NCBI GenBank assembly: GCA_030435675.1
Contig: CM059622.1
Location: 2,852,001 to 2,916,000, forward strand
Source of the DNA: Steinernema hermaphroditum
Lineage: Eukaryota > Nematoda > Chromadorea > Rhabditida > Steinernematidae
Reading direction: 5' to 3'
DNA length: 64,000 nucleotides
The notes beneath the pieces were generated by a model, which saw only the letters and a program-made list of their open reading frames with translations, was not told where the DNA came from and did no database searches. The position numbers and the translations under genes are program-made. Shown piece by piece: positions 55,733-64,000 of the stretch (position 1 is the first letter of the stretch; every line of letters starts with the position of its first letter).

Positions 55733-57317
55733 TCAATCACCAAGAAAGAGAAGAAGACGTTGTGTTATAAGATCGCGCGTGTGTTCCGACAGCTCCTTGA
55801 ATCCAGTCTTACTGTACATCTCCTTTAAGTGCTTTGTTTTCGTCTTTTCAATGGCGCGATTCACAACCAGAGCCCATCCGTGACGGTCTCCAATTCGAAT
55901 GATCTCGTAAGAGGTCGCGAGATTCGCTCCGTTCAGAATGGGTACTTCTCGACACTCTAAGTAGTCTCGGCAGCGCCGAAGGACTAGATCGCTCTGGAAG
56001 TAGTCTCCGAGATAGATGAGGTATGGGGCAGTTTGATCTAAAGAACTGTGTGTAGAAGGATGAAGGACACATTCATATGTTTACCATTGATATGAGAACG
56101 GAAATTGTATAGAATGCCTATGAAATGCATAAACTCTGACAATTTCACATTGGTCAGAGTACACACCCCTGACGATTCTGGATAGTCACTCGCAAACATC
56201 GTCTTGAAGTAATGTGAGTGTAAAATCAGATCCTGAAATCCTGTAGTTAAACAAAATCAGAGGAAAATCAGAAGACCTTTTTAGACAGCCATAGCTTGGT
56301 ACCCTCAACATCGATACAGGCGGCGTCCTGTAGAGATTTGATCGTTTCGTTAGTGATGGACGAAAGGTCGATCGAACGGATTCTAAACAAGTTATGAGGT
56401 TATCTGAGTTGGATTCCCGAACTGAAACCCGCCGTCTAGTGATTTGGGAGTGAGAGGTGCAGGAAAAAGTTTCACTTTGAAGTCATCTCTATGTTGATAT
56501 TGTCACGACCCTCCCTCCAGCGTGGGTGGTACTGCTCCCCAAAGTATCACCCCGTATTTTACAAGCAGCGGTCGGCACCCTCGTCGGTCGGTCGGTTCCC
56601 CACTCGCTCCCGGCGCTCCCTTTCTCTTGTCCAGATATTCTATGTCACTATTGGGGCCTAATAAAGGTCATGCGGTAGATGCGGAAAAGATCTAAGGGAT
56701 ACGCCAACCGCTACACTCTGAAGGCCCTGACAATAGTGTTGTAGTCGAATGTCATTGATTCAAAAGTAAATGTAATGTGGTATTTTCAGCAAAGTCTCAC
56801 CCAAATCTCTCCATTTTTCTAAAGTTATCGCGAGCTTAAAAACCGGCGAACTTTTGACACGTCGAAAACCCAAGAAGCACGGTCGGCCTCTCTCTCCATC
56901 CCCCTTTTGCCTATCTAACCACGTTAAACCATATTAAAAAGTGTCGGGGGGGGACACCTTTAGGGCACGCAAAGACAAACTCGGATGAGGCGTTTCTGGG
57001 TTGGACAGTTCCACATTCAAAACATCAAAAAGGGAAAACAGAGAAGTCAATAATCTTGGAACCCACCGTACTTCGTCTTAAAGCTGGCTTCAACGACGAC
57101 TTGGCCTTCCCTCGGTAAGGTCGAGATTTCCACAGGGCCACAGGGCTAAAGTTTTCGATCCACTGTGGTTGCCAAATGTCCGTTTACCGCTTTTCGAGTC
57201 TCTCCGATAGTGACCGTTCCAGAGGCGTCACACTCCCAAAGACTGGTCTTGTCGTTGCTCTTGTTGCAAACAACTCTCCATTTGAAACATCTCTCTTTCT
57301 GTTGCTTTTCGATATGC
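55733..57317 (-). CDS. MATH-BTB domain protein, possibly disrupted
   Basis: Exons 55733-56037, 56085-56232 and 56277-56382 encode a BTB domain ([62 protein letters not shown]) with the same intron phases as the gene at 21597. Upstream, 57188-57317 and 57067-57145 encode MATH pieces: [17 protein letters not shown] aligns with the SLWHCTASLDV block of the other gene, followed by [19 protein letters not shown] short segment ending at the donor at 56476 (NINIEMTSK) supplies the phase-2 link into the BTB exon, but an LTR-like element at 56501-56732 abuts it. The middle of the MATH domain is not accounted for, so the gene may be inactivated. Confidence 0.55.
56501..56732. mobile_element. Solo-LTR-like insertion (232 bp)
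   Basis: Begins TGTCACGACCCTCC, ends CCCTGACA, with 8-base inverted ends TATTGTCA/TGACAATA when two or three flanking bases are counted. It has an internal AATAAA on the plus strand (about 56651). Composition differs sharply from the surroundings (GTCGGTCGGTCGG). No clean target duplication, so a non-autonomous DNA element is an alternative. Confidence 0.42.
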
Positions 57318-58501
57318 CTAATGCGAAATATTATGGGATCGGACGAGTCGATCAAAGGACTACCACATTAGACCACCGATATCAGCAGGATCCGAAGTTA
57401 AGCGGCCATCGGATACGTTGTATATGGCAGTGATATGACCATCAGTCTCCATTCGTCTTTCTAAATCGAAATATTTCTATAAAAGAACACACCACTCCAA
57501 CCAAAGTTGATTGAACGAACTAGAATCACGATCAGGCATTGTTGATCAAACGTTGTTTACAACCGGTTTTCGCCTTACATGGGAGTCGTTGTGAGACCAA
57601 GCATGACACAGTATTGACTTGCAAACGGATGCTTTTGAATTAATGACCTGAAAAGTCTGATTTTACAGGGTAGGCGAGAGCATCTAGACAGAAGTCTAGA
57701 ATGCTCATTGATCAATTCAGATCGTCGAGATCTGTCGGTTTCTTTCATTTATCGCTTCTCTTTTTCGTTTAATATCTCAAAAGGGACATATAGAAGTAGC
57801 ATCCGCCTCTTCGGCACACTAGTAGCGCTACATCATGCAAGGTCCAAAAGGTGTTGCGACCATACCGCCAAAACAATTACCGCCAAATTTATACCGCCAC
57901 TTTAATTGAACACTTCAACAGTAATGAACACATCTCAGTAATGAACATCAGTAATGAACATCGAAGAGTTCTGAGACATATATCTGCTCCTTACCAGAGC
58001 AGATATGTCTCAGAAAGCTCTATTTACCAGTGAGAAAGACTACAGTGACTACAGCTGCAGATCCGTGATTTAGGAAAGATCCGCCCGTCATGTCCGTCAG
58101 CTTCGTCGTCAACGTTAAGTTCTCCTCCCCGTTGACATACTGCCAATCAAGGATATGGTGATCATCGCTGCGGTCCATGGTGATCATCGCTGCCTTGAGA
58201 GCCGCTCTTGAAGACGTCCGCCTCGCAGAGATGCAGGGCGTCTGAAATTTAGGACGAATTGAAAGAATTGTTGCTTTCAATTGTTGAATAAATGTTGTTT
58301 TGTTGTTACAGTTGGAATTTGGCGGTAAATTTCTTAGCGGTGTTGTCGTGGAATCGACCCAAAAAGGAATTCAAGTTCAGATCGGTGAGATCGGCCTTTC
58401 GCATTCCGACCGGTCTCACGATCGGATGCTCTCGAAAATGACATTCCAAACTTGTATTCCAGACTTTTTTGGACCACCCTCTCCTTTCGGAAACAGATTT
58501 A
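57318..58501. other. Stretch without firm gene
   Basis: Contains the 5S-like fragment and a hairpin at 57971-58013 (CTGAGACATA..TATCTGCTC against GAGCAGATATGTCTCAG). A minus-strand frame at 58020-58280 ends in a hydrophobic stretch and has a TTTCAG acceptor, but no domain or neighbouring exon was found. Confidence 0.4.
57380..57440 (+). other. 5S rRNA-like fragment
   Basis: GGATCCGAAGTTAAGCGGCC resembles the internal control region of 5S rRNA genes (GAAGTTAAGC box). The rest of a 5S gene is not recognisable on either side. It could be a 5S-derived SINE scrap or chance. Confidence 0.3.
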
Positions 58502-59418
58502 TTGGGTTGGTCCATTGAAAATGTCGGATGATTTAAGTGGCAGTTTCGTACTACATATCCATGCCTGTCCTTCGCGATGTTGACGATTTGACTGAACAAC
58601 TGCAGCCCGCTTCCCGGGAGAAAGATGGATCCCTCGTTCTTAGAACACAAAGGGTTTAGGGTCGAAAAGAGTTTTGGTCCAATTTTCGACCTCTTTCTTT
58701 TATTTTGAGTGGTTCCCTCTGGTGTCGTCATTTGTAATGGAGCACAGATGACGGTAAGATAGAGCGAAGAGAGTGCTATAAGAAACGCAAACAGATAATC
58801 TCTCAGCTCAAAGTGGAGAGCCATTGTGAAGGTCAACTTCAAAATGTGAGGTCTCGGGTACACGTACTTTTAGTGAATCCAAGGGCCATTTTTTCAACAT
58901 TTGGCCTCTGTTTCCTAAAAGTTGAAATGACTGCGTGGAGTCACTGTATGGGCTTGGTAGCTGTGAGTGATAGCTACCTGCTACATGTCCCCATTGTCTG
59001 CTATAACACTTAATCAATTGGGAACTTTAAAAGTTAACGGAACATGGCGATTCGAAAAGTCCATATTTTTGAGATTAGCTCATGTCATGATATACAACCA
59101 AGACAACAATAAATGCATTCGGTAGGCAAGACCTAAAGATATACGTGGTTGAAGGTAGTGCACGTACATCACACAATTAATGCCGTAGGTAGCCCGAACA
59201 TCACTTCGCATTTTGCCATCTCGAGGTGCTAGAAAAATGGTGATTAAAACAGAATAAGCGTCCAACATCAAAAGGATGCATTGTACAAGTTGCCAATCAC
59301 AGTGCAGGGAGAGAATTAACTGTACTCAATAACGTACCTATTGGTTTGGTCATACGAGCAAATATTGTAAAATTAAAGGATGTTTACACCATCCGACATT
59401 TTCAATGGACCAACCCAA
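58502..59418. mobile_element. Mariner-like element, copy 2 (917 bp)
   Basis: Left end TTGGGTTGGTCCATTGAAAA and right end TTTTCAATGGACCAACCCAA are perfect inverted repeats over at least 28 bases, flanked by TA (58500-58501 and 59419-59420). The outer about 65 and 85 bases match copy 1 at 39310-39898. Between them lie about 760 bases absent from copy 1, with no transposase motif that I can read. It may be a longer non-autonomous relative or contain a captured insert. Confidence 0.82.
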
Positions 59419-59583
59419 TAACAACGATCAGTCCCTAAACTGTGTATAGCCAGAAGTTCGAAATTTGTATGCTTTCGTTTGCCTCGCTTTGTACCACTCT
59501 TGGATCAATCGATCAAAAGCGGTTTCATGTTAACAAGAACGAATGTCTTGTTGTAATATTTCTTTTATTAGCAGATACATAAA

Positions 59584-60458
59584 TTATAGAAATTCTTGAG
59601 ATCCACCCATGTCCACATGAGTTTCCAGTGTTCCAAGAGATATATCCGACTTCTGCATCCTTTCCACTTTCATTTGAGAGTAGTAGACGTAGCCGTGTGT
59701 GGCGACGAAGATGCCGGTTAGGATGGAGAGGAACACGCTGACCACGTAGTACCCTAAACAGTTAAAATCGTTTACTGAAATGGAACCATATCTGAGTACA
59801 TTCATTAGATTGTTGTTGAGAAGCTTGAGGAAATGATGGTTCAATGGATTTACAACTCGTAATCAAAGCGACCGTTCTGTTATCTTAAATGGTAGCTTTT
59901 TTGGTCGAAGCTTTCAGATAGAGATACCATAGAGTCAGTATTAAAATCCACGAAAGTGCCGGTACTTTGGTTCAAAGGACATTAAAATTTTGGGTCCTTT
60001 TAGCTATTCTCTGCAAGAGAGCACATATAAAGATATTGCATTTCAAGACACGGCTTATGATTGAAATTATAAGCGTTTCTGGGAGTCGGGCGATCATTCC
60101 AAAACGCCCTAAAAACGACGACCAAGAACGACCGCTCATTCTCAACACATTTCTGAAAGAGCGAGTGGACGACCCGACCGATCACCTTTGGACCTAATAC
60201 CTCGAAAACAACATAAAGATGTTATTGATCGAATGCCCTTTACCGCTACAACGACCATAAGGACTTACAAATATTATCCTGGAACAAACAGCCTTCGATG
60301 AACGACGAGACCAGAAGAATTACATCCGTTAGGCCAATAGTGGCTAGGACGTTCAGGAAATAAGGACTTGACTCGAAAGGCGTCGTGCGTGGCCTGAAGT
60401 AGCCGACGAAGAGGAGGGTGAAGATGAAGAGAAGCAGATTGGTGAGCAGCAGAATCAT
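59584..60458 (-). CDS. Membrane protein of the four-helix family
   Basis: Exons 60269-60458 and 59584-59753 (119 aa). Helices ILLLTNLLLFIFTLLFVGYF, FLNVLATIGLTDVILLVSSF and VVSVFLSILTGIFVATHGYV; the last begins the final exon after a phase-1 intron, as in the other members. Only three helices are seen, so an upstream exon may be missed. The hydrophilic tail ends MGGSQEFL. Function unknown. Confidence 0.6.
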
Positions 60459-60649
60459 TTGAGGGCGTTCATCGAACGTGAAAACAGTGATATCATGTGA
60501 TATTCTGTTGACGATATTTGTCGTCTTGTGGCGCCGATTAGTGGGTGTTCGGAATGCACGCGGACTCCGTTAACACGCCGCTGATAGTGATATCGTTTAT
60601 TTCCGCTTTTTTTGAGATCATACAGCAACACTGACAGATTTGGGGTTTC

Positions 60650-62857
60650 TCAGCCGTCCGGCGGCGGCATAGGCTCGACTCGTTGTCCGGTTTGGCGCGA
60701 GTACTCTCGGCCTTTGAAGTGCAAAATGAAGCAGAAAACTGCCCATGGCACGTAGAGAGCGTCGAGGAACCAGACGACTTTTAAAAGGGGCGCTAAGTGA
60801 ATATTCATGAATGAAGCTTCGGAGACTGATGGACACTTACGATCCCACGCGTAGTGTATTCCGCTGCCGGCGATGAACGCGAACAGGATGATCACCGCTA
60901 TCTAAATTGATATAGTCGAATGCCAAAATATCATTGAATTGGTAATTTTTGCCGGTTCTGTAGGGTTTTGCAATTTGGGCGCTGAGACATTTGAGTCCCG
61001 GCACATGAGTCCCGGACATTTGAGTCCCAGAGCTCCAACGAAACGCTAACATTTGCAAACCTTTATAAACTGTCTCACTGATGATTTATCTGCTCCACTT
61101 CTAGGTTTTAGCCACAAAAAAGTATTTGAAATGTTACCGTTTCGTCGGAGATCTGTGTCTGGACTTAAATGTCCGGCACTCATGTACTGGGACTCAAATG
61201 TCTCAGCGACTGCAATTTGGAGTCAGTGACAGTATTCTAACGATAAATTTGTGATTTTTCTGCACAGTTCCGCAAAAAAACTGTTGAAGATCTGTGCAGG
61301 CAAAACAGAATTCGCCTCGTGAGACTTCATCTCTACCGTTCAACCTTCTGCGAGATACGGTATAGTACACCGGAACACCTCCGCTTCAACCTATTGTCGA
61401 GCAATCCCCACGCATACACATAAGGCTTTTTGTCCCAGAATGCTATTTGAAAATGTAAGAATGCTCTTTCGGTCAGATAGTCAAAGGTGAAGTCTCCTAT
61501 AGTACTCCGAAATGACGAAATCTATCAAGACTGCAGGGCCCGCTTTAAATCCATAGGCATGAGCCTAAGCGGGAGCTTAAGCCAAGCATAAGGCTTCCCC
61601 CCACGAATATCACAACAGCTCGTTTAAAGATTTAGAATAAAGCAGCGAGACGGGGGAGAAAATGATGTAGTTTCCCTGCAATGCTTGTAATTCATAAAAT
61701 AAATAGTCTTGAAAGTCTAAAAAAAGTGAATCTTCTCTCTTTCGCCCAATTCGCAGCTCGATTTTAGCATATACGTAACCTTTTTCAGACTACCAGCAGC
61801 AACTTTAAATTCCGGGTAGGTGTGTATAGACAAAAATAGGGAGGTTTATACGGGAGTAAGAAATTGATACAAGACATGTCCATTTTACTAAGGTATCGTT
61901 GGGCTAATAGGGCTAGCATAGTAATGAGTTTCCGCCGAACTCCACCATTTGCGTTACTGTCTCCGCTTACTAAATTCATTTTTCAGAGAGCCGATGGACG
62001 ACCGATCGCCACCGACACGAGTGAAATTCACCAAAACAATGTCAGAAACCGGTGTCACTCTGAATCATCTCAGACTCATGGAATCACATTTCATATGTGC
62101 ATTATTTCGTCAATGCAGTGATCGCAGAATTTAGTCAATACTTCATTTAGAACATTCCCTGTGAAATTGTTTAGCTATAGGCTTATTTTGGCGCGTAAAT
62201 TTTTCGCTTTTTGGTAAATTTTTTGCACACGAAATGTGGCGCGTGAATCTCTAGCATCTCTCAGAAACATGGATATGGTATGCTACCTTCATATTCATGA
62301 TTCGACCTACATTTATGCGTACTATATTCACTGTTTTCCTAATTGATCTCTCCGTTTAGCCACACTCTTGATTCGTTTGTTTTTGTCACAAAATGAATTG
62401 TGGATGTTCACAACAAATAACCTGCCGAGCTCCTTGTAATTTGATCGAATTTTCCGATCGAAAAGTGCCGCACCTGCCAACAATCAATGACTCAACGCAA
62501 ATCGATTCGTACGATAAGGATCGACTTTAGTGATAAGATCGCACCAACCTGCGCGAGTGAGTAGATCGCATAACAAATTCCCTCGTCCGTCACTTTGTAC
62601 AACTTGAGGAGAATGGCAACGAAAGCGCCGACGGAACAAAGGAAATTGGTCACTTGAATGAGAATGTAGGCCGCCTGATCGTACTCCAAATCGTGATCTT
62701 CAGTCTTCCAATAGAGGCCGATGTTGAGGGCGAAAAAGACGAGAAATACACCGATGGCTATGAAGACGGACACCTTCTGACCCCGCTGCAAACGAAAAAC
62801 ATTCGGAAAAAAGGGTGGGTGACATACATTGCAAAGAAGAGCGGGCGGCCAAGCCAT
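60650..62857 (-). CDS. Four-helix membrane protein (156 aa)
   Basis: Exons 62828-62857, 62549-62785, 60841-60901 and 60650-60792, all in phase. A short first exon (MAWPPALLCN) precedes helices VFIAIGVFLVFFALNIGLYW, AAYILIQVTNFLCSVGAFVA, IAVIILFAFIAGSGIHYAW and VVWFLDALYVPWAVFCFIL. The tail is Pro/Arg-rich (QRVEPMPPPDG). Four-exon plan and final phase-1 intron match the gene at 40981-46027. Intron 2 is 1.6 kb and has a GTTGGT donor. Confidence 0.7.
60902..62548. other. Intron with repeat debris
   Basis: Proposed intron of the membrane gene. Holds an AAGCCGGAGC-family repeat (about 61545-61600) and a TTTGAGTCCCGGACATTTGAGTCCC short direct repeat near 60990-61030, echoed inverted at 61165-61205. 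No ORF with domain support. Confidence 0.45.
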
Positions 62858-63184
62858 TTGAGCAAACAGCGGAATGACGCCGAGATGGGAGGCGTCCTTG
62901 ACGCGTTCAGAGTCGATGACTCAGGTCGTTATCAAACGCGATCCATCTACGGGTCTAAGGCGATTTCGTCGGCGGAAATGTGACGGGAGTTCGGCCAAAA
63001 CATTCGACAAATTTCGCGATTAGTTCAATGAAGGTTCGGACAAAAACAAGGGCATGGATTTAGGGGCATTTTTATACAACTTCGAAGATGAAGTATTCGA
63101 AGATCTGTTCGACTTATGCGAGCTTCTTCTTCGTAAAGGAGGAGTGGCCTTCATGAACGAATGCTTTTCTTTGAGCCTTAAAAT

Positions 63185-63763
63185 TTATTGCACACTTTCA
63201 CTATTTCCAACACCAACTGGTTCATCGGCGCTTACAGGATGAGCAATCAGTGACACCTCAGTGCCGTTCTCCATTTCAATGGTCATCCTCTTCCGATAGG
63301 CATATAGAAATATTAGGTAAACGGTTAAAACGAAGAACTCCAGCATGTAAACCGGATAGAACCACGCTTCTTTTGAGCTTTGGTACAGTGCGATTGGATG
63401 AATGCAGCATATGATGACGCAGAAGACCGCCTAAGTGACTCACTTGGTCGTTTTTTCTATACAGCCACTTCTTGCCTGAATGCTGAAGAAGTCCAGATAT
63501 CTCTGATAATCTATCAGTTCCCTCGTGAAGGCCTCGTTGACCATTCCACCACTTATCAGCAGTGGAGCGACTGACAGAAGCAGTAAAGGATAAAATACAG
63601 GGCCGTAGAACAGAGTGAAGAGGGCGGTGAGTGCAGCCACGAATGCCGTTTGAAACAAGAGGCAGACGATCAGGATGAGCTTGAAGAAGCCCTGAAATGG
63701 GTGCGTGTTCCTTTGACAGTTGGCTGGGGACAAACTAACAGAAGAGAAGATGTAGATGGCCAT
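63185..63763 (-). CDS. Four-helix membrane protein with a GC-AG intron
   Basis: Exons 63740-63763, 63476-63691 and 63185-63430 (161 aa). Helices LILIVCLLFQTAFVAALTALF, FYPLLLLSVAPLLISGG, VFCVIICCIHPIALY and YMLEFFVLTVYLIFLYAY, with an acidic tail ending SESVQ. The junction between exons 2 and 3 needs phase 0; the only fitting donor is CAG-GCAAGAAG, a GC-AG intron with otherwise good consensus. The first exon is uncertain: MAIHE at about 63970-63984 with a GTTGGT donor is an alternative start further upstream. Confidence 0.62.
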
Positions 63764-64000
63764 GGTGAGCGATGTGGTCTGCGCATAGTTTTAAGAAAAG
63801 AATGATTGTTTGCAAAGATTGCGTTTGCCAAGTGATTCAGTGGAAAACGTGACGGAGATTGACGAAAATAAGGGATGATCAGCACAGGATTTGTGATCGA
63901 AAGAGGTCACTTCACAAAACATGGATGGATGGGGAAATATGGATCAGGGTGATCAGTGGTACCAACCTCATGGATAGCCATGTTTTTGGCTTCGTTTCAT
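63764..64000. other. Right edge
   Basis: No complete feature. A short minus-strand ATG frame (MAIHE) followed by GTTGGTACC near 63970-63984 could be a first exon of the preceding gene or of one entering from the right. Confidence 0.3.

Noticed and set aside
1..64000. Spliced-leader RNA gene or complete 5S rRNA gene
   Set aside because: No spliced-leader exon followed by a donor and Sm site was found; only a short 5S-like box at 57380-57440.

Overview
The window looks like nuclear DNA of a nematode. Introns are short (many of 43 to 60 bases, GT-AG, with TTTCAG or TTTAG acceptors), and several start codons sit just downstream of a polypyrimidine-AG acceptor with no upstream exon, as expected for spliced-leader trans-splicing. 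The gene content also fits: Ly6-type secreted proteins, MATH-BTB proteins, a CHK kinase-like protein, an F-box-like family and many four-helix membrane proteins. No species is assigned. All multi-exon models were built by eye from splice signals, reading phase and paralogue comparison.

Layout. 0 to 5 kb is mostly gene-poor and ends in a Harbinger-like MITE. 5 to 15.3 kb holds three minus-strand Ly6-type genes; two are close tandem paralogues with the same eight-exon plan. 15 to 20.5 kb is a graveyard with a stray Ly6 last exon and a broken F-box-like gene. 20.6 to 27.8 kb is a dense gene island: a four-helix membrane gene, tRNA-Gly, tRNA-Ala, a MATH-BTB gene, a LINE remnant, a CHK kinase-like gene and a second tRNA-Ala. 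28 to 31.4 kb is repeat-rich: a duplicated module, a 62-base tandem repeat, a tRNA-derived SINE, and two long head-to-head arrays of a 16-base unit. 31.7 to 35.3 kb holds an intron-rich gene ending in an apparently complete LINE-type endonuclease domain with no reverse transcriptase, then another membrane gene. 36.7 to 48.1 kb holds two intact F-box-like genes, an internally deleted copy, a possible Polinton polymerase fragment, a MITE nested in a mariner-like element, and a duplication that preserves that element's empty site. 49.6 to 54 kb has the two housekeeping genes: proteasome lid subunit Rpn5 (PSMD12) and the mitochondrial LepA-type GTPase GUF1. 54 to 64 kb has a hypothetical gene, a second MATH-BTB gene with an LTR-like insertion, another mariner-like element and three more four-helix membrane genes.

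How the parts relate. The clearest theme is lineage-level family expansion by local duplication (Ly6, F-box-like, MATH-BTB, four-helix membrane proteins) on a background of non-autonomous DNA transposons. MATH-BTB and F-box proteins are usually substrate adaptors of Cullin-RING ligases and Rpn5 is part of the proteasome; this is a thematic link only, and nothing here shows they act together. The best candidate for something undescribed is the gene at 31.7 to 33.9 kb.
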